Shown here: positions 15,213 to 22,883 of the stretch, piece after piece | Position numbering within the stretch: position 1 is the first letter of the stretch | How the letters are laid out: each line of letters starts with the position of its first letter | NCBI GenBank assembly: GCA_030613605.1 | Contig: JAUWLO010000005.1 | Span: forward strand, 1 to 25,025 | DNA from: Gammaproteobacteria bacterium | Lineage (GTDB): Bacteria > Pseudomonadota > Gammaproteobacteria > SZUA-152 | DNA length: 25,025 nt | Reading direction: 5' to 3' | Notes under the pieces: generated by a model | The model's database searches: none | Seen by the model: the letters and a program-made list of their open reading frames with translations, nothing else | Told to the model about the DNA's origin: nothing | Position numbers and translations under genes: made by a program

Positions 15213-16099
15213 ATCCTCGCTCCTATTTCTTTCTGGTTGGCCATAATTAGCCGTTCCACGAAAAACTGTAATTGTCCGCCAGCAGTTGGTATAGGCCAAC
15301 TGATAGATTTTTTTGCCAATTTTTTAAATGCCAGCGCTGATTTACTTCGTGGATATACATCCACTACTGCGCGCTGTTTCTGAACTGCCTTACGCAAGTA
15401 TTCATCTTCTGGAATTACTCCCGCAAAATCAAGTGCCACGTCCAGGTAACGATCTGTCACTTTTAATATTTTATTAAATAGCAAACGACCTTCTTGTGCG
15501 CTTTGCACCATATTAGAAACAACTCGAAACCGATAGATACCATATTCGTTACTCAAAAGCTTAATGAGTGCATATGCATCAGTAATTGAAGCAGGTTCAT
15601 CACAGACGACAACCACCACTTCATGGGCTGCTCGGGAAAATGTCATGACGCTTTCATTAATACCTGCAGCAGTATCAATAATTAAAACATCGGGATTAAA
15701 ACTTATTTCACTAAATGCACTAATAACACCAGCATGTTCAGCAGCACTCAGTTCTGACATAGCCTGAATTCCTGAGGATGCGGGTATTACTCGTAATCCT
15801 TCTGGTCCTGTACACATAACATCTTCCAAACTGCACGTTCCATCGAGCACATGAGATAAATCGTGATCCGGGTGCAACCCTAACATCACGTCAACATTAG
15901 CAAGCCCCATATCAGCATCCATCAACATGACGTCATAACCCTGGCTGGCAAGGGTAACGCCCAAATTAACAGAAACGTTGGTTTTACCTACACCACCTTT
16001 ACCGCTAGTTACAGCAATAACACGTACTGGTTGCGGTCTTGCTATTCTGTGTAAGTCCGCCTTTTGACCCGATACTTCAACCATGTGCATTTCTACCAT
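15209..16099 (-). CDS. flhG: Flagellar number regulator FlhG/FleN (MinD-like ATPase)
   Basis: This MinD/ParA-family ATPase limits flagellar number and placement by acting on FleQ/FlrA and FlhF. It has the deviant Walker A loop GKGGVGKTNVSVNL, the DADMGLANVDVMLGL segment, DTAAGI, and the FlhG-specific CDEPASITDAYALIKLL and AVQKQRAVVDVYPRSKSALAFK, ending with a C-terminal tail FFVERLI. About 296 residues from the Met at 16099 is normal. The frame is open back to 16312, with a GTG at 16285, giving an extra 60 or more residues that FlhG proteins do not have; I treat these as a leftover of the neighbouring flhF gene. Start choice is uncertain (Met at 16099, 16090 or 16084). It overlaps fliA by 4 bases. 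No intact flhF is in the window. Confidence 0.9.
   Translation of the reverse strand: MVEMHMVEVSGQKADLHRIARPQPVRVIAVTSGKGGVGKTNVSVNLGVTLASQGYDVMLMDADMGLANVDVMLGLHPDHDLSHVLDGTCSLEDVMCTGPEGLRVIPASSGIQAMSELSAAEHAGVISAFSEISFNPDVLIIDTAAGINESVMTFSRAAHEVVVVVCDEPASITDAYALIKLLSNEYGIYRFRVVSNMVQSAQEGRLLFNKILKVTDRYLDVALDFAGVIPEDEYLRKAVQKQRAVVDVYPRSKSALAFKKLAKKSISWPIPTAGGQLQFFVERLIMANQKEIGARI
15220..15224 (-). promoter_or_regulatory. ribosome binding site of fliA inside flhG
   Basis: AGGAG on the minus strand lies 7 bases before the fliA ATG at 15212 and inside the flhG coding region. It decides the fliA start against an open extension to 15299 and supports translational coupling. Confidence 0.75.
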
Positions 16100-16285
16100 C
16101 CCGCTATTCGCTAAACATAATGATTTATCAACATGCCCCATCTCACCCAAATACAATGCAATAATTGTTCCAATCTTGATCTTTGGGTAAATATTCTCAA
16201 AATCGCCCCAATCCCAATGAATTAAGCGCAAATGAAGCCCTGACAGCCTGGCTGCTGTAGTCGATATGCCAGCTCTTTGACTCAC
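16100..16285 (-). pseudogene. flhF: probable 3'-end scrap of flhF fused in frame before flhG
   Basis: The 62 codons before the likely flhG start contain LYLGEMGHVDKSLCLANS (16103-16156). FlhF proteins end in a conserved block of the type LYxxxxGQRVPEDLHLANS, where L, Y, G, V, L, L, A, N and S can be matched here with one gap. The 5' side (LSGLHLRLIHWD, then WGD) faintly recalls the TKLDE-x-LGE segment that precedes it in FlhF. The GTP-binding domain that makes up most of FlhF is absent. FlhF is normally encoded directly before FlhG, so position and residues agree. The match is degenerate and made from memory. Confidence 0.45.
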
Positions 16286-16440
16286 GTGTTGAATATCGCC
16301 AGTGTTTTGGCGTTAAATCGAAAAATTCACCATAAATGGTTTTCAGCGGGAATTAGACATTGACTGTAGCTGGTCTGCTGATTATTACTAAAACACGTGG
16401 TTATTTGTGGTCTGAGGCATGTACGCCTGCACCAGACGGT

Positions 16441-17160
16441 TTAGCTGATAGATTCTGACAATTGTTGCAATGTTTCCAACATTGAGCATGGCCATGCCAC
16501 ATGCAAATCGCCTTCCATTTCATCAATACAAACGCGAAAAATATTTACAACGACAATGTCGTTTTGTTCAAGTACGGTTGAAAGCTGGGGATTAACCTCT
16601 GAACTGATGAATTCTGGTTCCAGCGCAGCAATAGGTGACCAGGCTTCCTTCAGAGTTACAAACAATTTTTCAAGTATCATTTCAATTACGCGCAATTCAG
16701 TCGGTGCAAATTCTCGTCCTTCCTTTACATTAAAAGGCCGTCCCTCACCACCAAAATATTTATCCGCAAGCATAAAAACCAGTTTTGGATCAAATACGAA
16801 CAATCCCACACCATCTAATGGTTTAATACGCACAATGTTCATGCTTGTAGGAATAAAAAGGCTGTGGGTGTAATCGGAAAATTTTACGGCTCGCACTCTA
16901 TCCATAGAAATTTCTGTACTACAACCTAGCAATCTTGATAAGGCCTGTTGAAAAAATCCTGAAAATCGATCATTGATTATTTCCAACATTGGGAATTTCT
17001 TGCTAATGGTCTGATCTTGACCACTATCAAAAAGATCCTGATTTGTATCATCTTTACTATTACATGAGAGAACTTCTTCATCGCTAGTAATTATGTCGTC
17101 TGATGAACCATGCAGTAATGCATTGATTTCATCTTTGGTTAAAAAATCATTCACAGCCAT
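16441..17160 (-). CDS. fliM: FliM, truncated before the C-terminal SpoA domain
   Basis: FliM is a C-ring protein of the flagellar switch that binds CheY-P and FliG. This 239-residue version has the N-terminal CheY-binding type motif LTKDEINALL (residues about 7-16), an acidic stretch, and the full middle domain with KYFGGEGRPF, FAPTELRVIEMI and VVNIFRVCI. It stops at CSMLETLQQL, exactly where the middle domain ends in normal FliM (about 320-330 residues). The missing roughly 80 residues are the SpoA domain that pairs with FliN. The next 150 bases downstream do not encode it, except for a possible out-of-frame scrap (GAGVHASD) at about 16400-16425. It may be functional as a partial switch protein or a pseudogene. 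It lies 61 bases downstream of fliL. Confidence 0.85.
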   Translation of the reverse strand: MAVNDFLTKDEINALLHGSSDDIITSDEEVLSCNSKDDTNQDLFDSGQDQTISKKFPMLEIINDRFSGFFQQALSRLLGCSTEISMDRVRAVKFSDYTHSLFIPTSMNIVRIKPLDGVGLFVFDPKLVFMLADKYFGGEGRPFNVKEGREFAPTELRVIEMILEKLFVTLKEAWSPIAALEPEFISSEVNPQLSTVLEQNDIVVVNIFRVCIDEMEGDLHVAWPCSMLETLQQLSESIS

Positions 17161-17221
17161 GGAACTTTTTACCAGTATAACGTTAGATTAAAGGTGAATA
17201 TAATTGATTGCCTGTCACCCA

Positions 17222-17716
17222 CTACTGCATGACAAATGTGGTGAAATACACAGCCTCTATACTGGAGTCACCAGTTTCTTCTTCCAAAATACGCTGAATC
17301 ACCTCAAGCGCTTGTTCTCGTAATCTTTCTTTACCTTCAAGTGTGCTTATATTATCGTACTGCTGATCACTGAATAACATATTGAGATTATTCCGGATCA
17401 CAGGCATGTGGTCTTTTATATCGTCTAGCACCTCAGATGATCGTGCCATTACCTCAACAGTGATTTGCAAAAATCGTGCATTACCCTGGCCTGCAAAGTT
17501 GACTACAAAAGCGGGGGCTATTGGCAGGTAAATAGCAGGAGACGATTCCCGAAACCCTTCCTCGTTAAATCCACTTCCATTACCCGGAATCACACCAGAT
17601 ACAAATAATGTTGCTATAACCAGTAATGCAGCAATTACCGCCGGCAATACACCAATCAACAAGATTTTTGTGGAAAATGATCTTTCTACCTTTTCGTTCA
17701 CTCCAACTTCAGCCAT
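17222..17716 (-). CDS. fliL: Flagellar basal body-associated protein FliL
   Basis: This 164-residue single-pass inner-membrane protein surrounds and supports the stator. It has a short cytoplasmic N-terminus, one transmembrane helix (LLIGVLPAVIAALLVIATLFVSG, about 20-42), then a periplasmic FliL domain with YLPIAPAFVVNFAGQGNARFLQITVEVM and a C-terminal VYFTTFVMQ. Length is normal. A good ribosome binding site (AAGGAA) lies 9 bases before the ATG, and a sigma-54 promoter lies about 60 bases upstream. The gene that usually precedes it, fliK, is absent: the upstream DNA is a divergent promoter region shared with a peroxidase gene. Confidence 0.92.
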   Translation of the reverse strand: MAEVGVNEKVERSFSTKILLIGVLPAVIAALLVIATLFVSGVIPGNGSGFNEEGFRESSPAIYLPIAPAFVVNFAGQGNARFLQITVEVMARSSEVLDDIKDHMPVIRNNLNMLFSDQQYDNISTLEGKERLREQALEVIQRILEEETGDSSIEAVYFTTFVMQ

Positions 17717-17777
17717 GCATTGGTTCCTTTCAAACTCGTTTTTGCAGGATTTTCATTTCTATATCCGTAATTTGTCT

Positions 17778-17793
17778 AGCAATTGTTATGCCA
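17778..17793 (-). promoter_or_regulatory. sigma-54 promoter of fliL
   Basis: The minus strand reads TGGCAT, 5 bases, TTGCT, with exact GG/GC (-24/-12) spacing of RpoN promoters. The expected start is near 17767, about 50 bases before fliL. Middle flagellar genes of polar systems are commonly driven by sigma-54 and FleQ/FlrC. Confidence 0.65.
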
Positions 17794-17933
17794 CCAGAAA
17801 TTTCATTTATTTTCTTATCTATTCAAGAGCTTATAAAATGAACGTACCTTGTTGCCATTATTTTGACCATAAATATCCTTTTTTAGCCGAGATATTGCCA
17901 CCCAAATGAAAGCTGTAAAAAAACATATACTAA

Positions 17934-17962
17934 CTGGACTCCATACTAAGCTCGGGTACAAT
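17934..17962 (+). promoter_or_regulatory. possible sigma-70 promoter of the peroxidase gene
   Basis: CTGGAC (17934-17939), a 17-base spacer and TACAAT (17957-17962) lie 36 bases before the ATG. The -35 is a partial match. Confidence 0.35.
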
Positions 17963-17998
17963 GCTCGATTTTACTGAAACAATTCATACGGAACACAA

Positions 17999-19048
17999 AT
18001 GCCCTGCCTGCCAAACCTGAAATCAACCATATTTTTTAGTCTATTAGTCCTGTTTCCATGCACTAGCTGGGCCTTCGATTACCTGCAGCCTCTACCTGAG
18101 TCACCGCTGATTCCTGTTAATAACCCTCTTACTAAAGCCAAGATAGCCTTGGGTGAAAAATTGTTTTTCGACACTCAGTTACTTGGGCTGAACAGTTCAC
18201 TTTCATGCAATAGCTGTCACAACCTTGCGCAAGGCGGGAGCGACAACAGTGCAACATCCGTTGGCCAGGGAGGCAAAAAAACTCGCCGGTCAGCTCCCAG
18301 CCTCTGGAATATTGGCCTGCAAACTGTTTTGTATTGGGATGGACGTTCAATAAGCCTTGAACTTCAAACGCTTGATCACTTACGAAATCCAGTGATTTCA
18401 AGCTGGAATAGTATTGGCTCTGTTGTAACGAAACTAAATCAGTCCGCTGAGTATCGGCAAGCCTTTAAGGATGCGTTCAAGGATACTTCTAGTAAAGACA
18501 ATCCTGTCTCTGGAATAAATATTGCGCGAGCCATTGCTAGTTTCGAACGCTCATTGATGACTGGAAAAAGCCCTTTTGATCGTTATATTACTGGAGACAA
18601 ATCAGCTCTTGGGGAAAGTGCTGTCAGGGGTATGAAATCGTTTAATGATACAGGCTGCCTTGCGTGCCATTTTGGTGTGAATTTCGCTGGGCCAGCTCCA
18701 GGACCTGCCCTAAAAATGGGGGATGGTTTTTATGAATTATTTCCTAACAACCTGGGTACATTTTATGAAAAACAATACAAGCTTGCTGATGACCTGGGGC
18801 GGTATGAATATACAGGTCTTCCAGATGAACGATATATGTGGCGCGTACCACCCTTGCGCAATATTGAGCTAACTGCGCCCTACTTCCACAATGGTTCTGT
18901 TTCATCACTCGAAGAAGCTATACGTGTAATGGCTGAAACACAACTCGGAAGAAAATTATCAACTTCTACAGTAACCGATATTGTCGAATTTCTAAAAAGT
19001 TTGACGGCAAAAATTCCATCTGTGGGAAATGCTGGAAAAGAACAATAA
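17999..19048 (+). CDS. Di-heme cytochrome c peroxidase family protein
   Basis: This 349-residue secreted protein of the bacterial di-heme peroxidase (CcpA/MauG) family reduces hydrogen peroxide in the periplasm in its typical members. A signal peptide ends near residue 25 (FFSLLVLFPCTSWA). Heme-binding CNSCH (70-74) and CLACH (220-224) are present, with YWDGR (112-116) and the C-terminal LRNIELTAPYFHNGSV. The active-site Gln is kept (Q123), but the residue ten positions later, Glu in the NPxEM motif of standard CcpA, is Ile133 (NPVIS). Peroxidase activity is thus uncertain. The start has GGAAC 6 bases before the ATG. It is diverged from fliL and converges on the GGDEF-EAL gene with a 1-base gap, and looks monocistronic. 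Confidence 0.85.
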   Translation: MPCLPNLKSTIFFSLLVLFPCTSWAFDYLQPLPESPLIPVNNPLTKAKIALGEKLFFDTQLLGLNSSLSCNSCHNLAQGGSDNSATSVGQGGKKTRRSAPSLWNIGLQTVLYWDGRSISLELQTLDHLRNPVISSWNSIGSVVTKLNQSAEYRQAFKDAFKDTSSKDNPVSGINIARAIASFERSLMTGKSPFDRYITGDKSALGESAVRGMKSFNDTGCLACHFGVNFAGPAPGPALKMGDGFYELFPNNLGTFYEKQYKLADDLGRYEYTGLPDERYMWRVPPLRNIELTAPYFHNGSVSSLEEAIRVMAETQLGRKLSTSTVTDIVEFLKSLTAKIPSVGNAGKEQ

Positions 19049-19049
19049 A

Positions 19050-21947
19050 CTACATCAATCGAATAACGTTAGATTTTGTTTCAAACAATGTTCCATCCTC
19101 TATTAATACTGGCACACCAATATGGTAACCCTGTATAAAATCAACATCAATTTCCTTTAAAATTTTCACGACATCTGCATTATCCACAAATTCAGCAACT
19201 GTATATTTACCCATCGCGTGAGCTATATCATTCATGGAGCGCACCATCGCTAGCTGTAATTTATCCCGGTGAATATCCCTAACAAAAGAACCATCTATCT
19301 TTACATAATCTACTGGTAAATCTTTAAGGTAAGCAAACGATGAATAACCAACACCGAAATCGTCAAGCGCAGTTTGACAACCATGATTTCGTAATTGATT
19401 CAGAAAATCTACAGCCGGATCCAGGTTTGCTATAGCAACAGTCTCAGTAATTTCGAATGTTACAGCAGTTGGCGGAACTTCATGACGCATTAAAGAATTG
19501 GTTATAATATCTAGTATTTTTTTGTCACCCACAGACTCGGCAGAAAGATTGATCGAAAAATGTAACCGTGGATTTTTTTTCAGCTGAACACCAAGATATG
19601 CAATCGATTTTTTTATTACCCAGCTATCTATTGCGCGCATCAGCCCAAAGCGTTCGGCAGACGGCAAAAACCCTGCCGGCAATATTAACCCGTTTTCACT
19701 ATCTCTCATTCTTAATAAAACTTCCTGTCGATATATTTCTCCGCTTTTTGTTTCCATAATAGGCTGACAGGCAATACAGAACCGATCATTTTCTATAGCA
19801 TCTTTTATACGACGAGCCCAGCCCATGTCTTCCGACATAACAGCCATATTCTTTTTATCTTCTGACTCAAAAACATGGACACGGTTTCGACCTGACCGTT
19901 TTGCAATATGACATGCGATATCTGCCTGGACCAGCAAATCTTCTTCACTTATTTCGCTATCTCCAAATAGCGTTATTCCAATAGAACACCCTATTTGCAC
20001 CACACTTCCCTCGTGTTTAAAAACGTAATCCGCTAATAATTTTCGATGTGCATTAGCAGCATTAACGACATGTTCTTTTTTTGCATCATAAATGAGTATC
20101 GCAAACTCATCCCCGCCAAGCCTTACCAGCAAATCGCTTTTTCGATTGCGCTGGCTAAGCATTTCGGTAACTTCAACAAGCACGCGATCACCAGCAACAT
20201 GACCTAACGTATCATTTACGTATTTGAAATTATCCAGATCAATGTACAACAAACCATAATGCCTATGTTTCCCTCGACGTATATTTTCCACAACACGCTC
20301 AAGCTCTGTCATAAAATATTGTCTATTATATAAGCCTGTCAGCGAATCATGTTCCGCCATTTCCCTGAGGTGTTCTATCATGGCAATGCGTTCACTAATG
20401 TCTTCAACGATCGCAATATATAATAAACGGCCCTCAATCTCTAACTTGTTAATCTTGACTGACATAGGGAACTGGGATTTGTCACGGCGTAGCACTTTAA
20501 CAATAGTTTCGTCCTCATCAACTCCAGCAGGTAAACCCTCACACAGATCAAGAAAATCGGTATATGGGCTGGTCTCTGGGAAACTAATCATTTTATCGAT
20601 AGATATTCCTACGGCTTCACCATGATTAAATCTAAATAATTTTAGGGCTGCATTATTAAATGTTTCAATAATCCCGGCAGCGTCAATAGTAATGATACCT
20701 TCAGCCGCATTATCAAGAATTGATTCAAGTCGTAATTGTCTGGAATGTACCTGCCCCTGCATTCGGCGAAATGAATTTACTAAAGAGAGTGTTTCCTGTG
20801 TTGGCGAACGTAATACTGGAATATAACTTTCACCCCGACCAGCGGCATCTAGCGCCTTTGAAACTTCAAATAAAGGACGTCGTATCACGTATTCAAACAA
20901 CAAATAAGCTACGAATAGAAGCCCCATCATAAAAGTTGCAAATAACCATATTATGTTTGACAGGGTATCCGCCGTCGCCAATGATTTCATTAAGTTTTGT
21001 TGCGCAAGCTGATCCAGCTCCTCTTGCATTAATTCCAGGATTCCCCATGACTGATCCAGAGTTGGCCTGATTTCTTCCCGCAAAATTGGCATATCGGCAC
21101 GCCAGTTTTTTGATAAATAAATTTCTTTAGCTTCGTTAAAGTCTTCGTCATAACGTATTTTTGCCGCCCTCATAGTAACTAATGCCTGGGATTGCTCAAA
21201 GGCTAGCTTGCCGCGTGAATCATATTCATGCAGTTTAACCAGGTAATCATCAATTTGTTGCGCGTAGATCTCCCGATTAGTTCTATTTTGCTCCATACTT
21301 TTTATAGGTTGACCAAACACGCCGGAGCGGTTAGCAACGAATATTCGTACGGAACTAACTTGTTGTGCCCATACATACCGAATGTTCTGAAGAATCTCCT
21401 TTATTTTTTGTTGGGTTTTATTTCTCGGTTGTTCAGAAGATTCAAGAATTGCCGATTCTACTGCAGTCGTAAATTCAAGATTCGTTGGATATAGCTTATC
21501 GGTTAGTATTGGGGCTGCCGGGTAACGAGTTCGTACATCAGACAATACATCCAATAAATTTTTTGTTTCTTTATCCAGACGATTGAGGACGTAATTAAGA
21601 TTGTTGGCAAAATCACCAAACTGGCTATGGCGATCAACAACATAGTGCTCTTCAAGCTGCCTGGATTGAAACTGTGTTTCCGCCAGGCGAACTAGCACAT
21701 CACGGCGTGATGGCTCATCCAGCAACAAGGGGTACCTGTAAATAGCGCTTTCTGTGACTTGAAGGGAGTCTTTAAGGGAATTAAGCACCCAACCCAGATC
21801 TCGGTGCTCTTGTACCAGAAGGGTACTCTCACGCGACGTCTCGCGAAAACGGCTCTGTGTGTAAAATACGGCGGGCAACGCCATTGCTGCCAGCAAAATT
21901 GCCGTTACAATAAACCGCCAGCGTATACTGCTTACTTTGGGGTGCAT
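19050..21947 (-). CDS. Membrane-bound PAS-GGDEF-EAL c-di-GMP protein
   Basis: This 965-residue protein makes and/or breaks down the second messenger c-di-GMP. In order: transmembrane helix (about 13-31), a long helical periplasmic sensor region (about 32-330, resembling all-helical DAHL-type sensors), a second transmembrane helix (about 330-355), a HAMP-like linker, a PAS domain (about 410-525), GGDEF (611-615, in RLGGDEFAIL), and EAL domain to the end. The GGDEF active site is intact and has the RxxD inhibitory I-site (RKSD) five residues before it. The EAL motif reads EVL (E742), with later motifs INLSAES, FEITETVA, DDFGVGYSSF, VKIDGSF and AEFV kept, so phosphodiesterase function is plausible. 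It is a single-gene unit converging on the peroxidase gene. Confidence 0.9.
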   Translation of the reverse strand: MHPKVSSIRWRFIVTAILLAAMALPAVFYTQSRFRETSRESTLLVQEHRDLGWVLNSLKDSLQVTESAIYRYPLLLDEPSRRDVLVRLAETQFQSRQLEEHYVVDRHSQFGDFANNLNYVLNRLDKETKNLLDVLSDVRTRYPAAPILTDKLYPTNLEFTTAVESAILESSEQPRNKTQQKIKEILQNIRYVWAQQVSSVRIFVANRSGVFGQPIKSMEQNRTNREIYAQQIDDYLVKLHEYDSRGKLAFEQSQALVTMRAAKIRYDEDFNEAKEIYLSKNWRADMPILREEIRPTLDQSWGILELMQEELDQLAQQNLMKSLATADTLSNIIWLFATFMMGLLFVAYLLFEYVIRRPLFEVSKALDAAGRGESYIPVLRSPTQETLSLVNSFRRMQGQVHSRQLRLESILDNAAEGIITIDAAGIIETFNNAALKLFRFNHGEAVGISIDKMISFPETSPYTDFLDLCEGLPAGVDEDETIVKVLRRDKSQFPMSVKINKLEIEGRLLYIAIVEDISERIAMIEHLREMAEHDSLTGLYNRQYFMTELERVVENIRRGKHRHYGLLYIDLDNFKYVNDTLGHVAGDRVLVEVTEMLSQRNRKSDLLVRLGGDEFAILIYDAKKEHVVNAANAHRKLLADYVFKHEGSVVQIGCSIGITLFGDSEISEEDLLVQADIACHIAKRSGRNRVHVFESEDKKNMAVMSEDMGWARRIKDAIENDRFCIACQPIMETKSGEIYRQEVLLRMRDSENGLILPAGFLPSAERFGLMRAIDSWVIKKSIAYLGVQLKKNPRLHFSINLSAESVGDKKILDIITNSLMRHEVPPTAVTFEITETVAIANLDPAVDFLNQLRNHGCQTALDDFGVGYSSFAYLKDLPVDYVKIDGSFVRDIHRDKLQLAMVRSMNDIAHAMGKYTVAEFVDNADVVKILKEIDVDFIQGYHIGVPVLIEDGTLFETKSNVIRLM

Positions 21948-22136
21948 ATTATGCGTATCTCCATAAGAGATCTAACGAATATTACCGCATATCAATCACT
22001 TAGATGATGGCTTTGCCATGTACAAACGGTAAAACTGTTATGCTTGCCCTGCCTGCTCCAGCTCCATAGCCAAGATTAGGCAAGTCTGTCCTAACCACTA
22101 CCACTTTATTGATAAATCTGTATAAATGTCAACTAG

Positions 22137-22772
22137 ATGCTCTTACTTTTTAATAAACCTTTTGGTGTATTGTGCCAGTTTTCGGACAGTGAAAATCGCC
22201 GAACATTAGCCGATTACATAGATATTAAAGCCGTTTACCCCGCCGGTAGGCTGGATCGAGACAGTGAGGGGCTGGTATTACTGACGGATAACGGCGGTTT
22301 GCAACATCAAATTAGCCACCCATCCCATAAAATGGCCAAAACCTACTGGGTGCAGGTAGAAGGAGAGCTGAAAAACCACGAGATCAAAAAACTACGCGAT
22401 GGTATTAAACTCAAAGATGGTAAAACCGCGCCCGCCAAAGCTCGCATTATCCCGGAGCCAGCACTTTGGCCACGTAATCCTCCTATTAGAGTCCGCGCCA
22501 ACATCCCTACCACCTGGCTCGAACTGACAATTCAGGAAGGGCGTAATCGACAGGTACGGCGTATGACTGCAGCAATTGGCCACCCTACACTACGCCTGGT
22601 GCGATCTAGCGTGGGGCCATGGTCACTCGAGAGATTACCCCCCGGCCAATGGCTTAAAACGCAAATACCTGACAATTGGCGTACAATAATCAACCATAAA
22701 AACGGTGCGTCAGGACAGCGTATTCAGCCCAAACGAAAACCGACCCGCCATCGCAGCAGCCAGAGGAAGTAG
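22137..22772 (+). CDS. rluE: 23S rRNA pseudouridine synthase RluE
   Basis: This 211-residue RsuA/RluE-family enzyme converts a uridine in 23S rRNA (U2457 in E. coli) to pseudouridine. It starts with LLLFNKPFGVLCQF, has the catalytic AGRLDRDSEGLVLLT with the active-site Asp, and EGRNRQVRRMTAAIGHPTLRLVR near the end. The residues LWPRNPPIR and IPTTWLELT agree closely with E. coli RluE. No N-terminal S4 domain is present, as expected for RluE. The last 25 residues are strongly basic (Arg/Lys/His/Gln), perhaps for RNA contact. No clear ribosome binding site is seen before the ATG. Confidence 0.92.
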   Translation: MLLLFNKPFGVLCQFSDSENRRTLADYIDIKAVYPAGRLDRDSEGLVLLTDNGGLQHQISHPSHKMAKTYWVQVEGELKNHEIKKLRDGIKLKDGKTAPAKARIIPEPALWPRNPPIRVRANIPTTWLELTIQEGRNRQVRRMTAAIGHPTLRLVRSSVGPWSLERLPPGQWLKTQIPDNWRTIINHKNGASGQRIQPKRKPTRHRSSQRK

Positions 22773-22779
22773 ACCATCA

Positions 22780-22806
22780 TTGTATTGTCACCCATACATT
22801 TATAAT
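22780..22806 (+). promoter_or_regulatory. possible promoter of mnmA-hflD
   Basis: TATAAT at 22801-22806 lies 78 bases before mnmA. The nearest -35-like hexamer (TTGTAT, 22780-22785) is 15 bases away, shorter than ideal. Confidence 0.25.
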
Positions 22807-22883
22807 TTCTCCTGTCTATGCAAGATATTTAAATGGGTTTACCTTCGGCGAAATAGTCTTTTTATCTACCAACTATATTGATT

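Noticed and set aside
14469..15299. 276-residue FliA with an extended N-terminus
   Set aside because: The extension overlaps flhG in another frame; the ATG at 15212 has a strong ribosome binding site and gives the usual length.
16400..16425. Frameshifted continuation of fliM (GAGVHASD in another frame)
   Set aside because: It recalls the segment after the FliM middle domain, but the match is only about eight residues with uncertain spacing, too weak to list as a feature.
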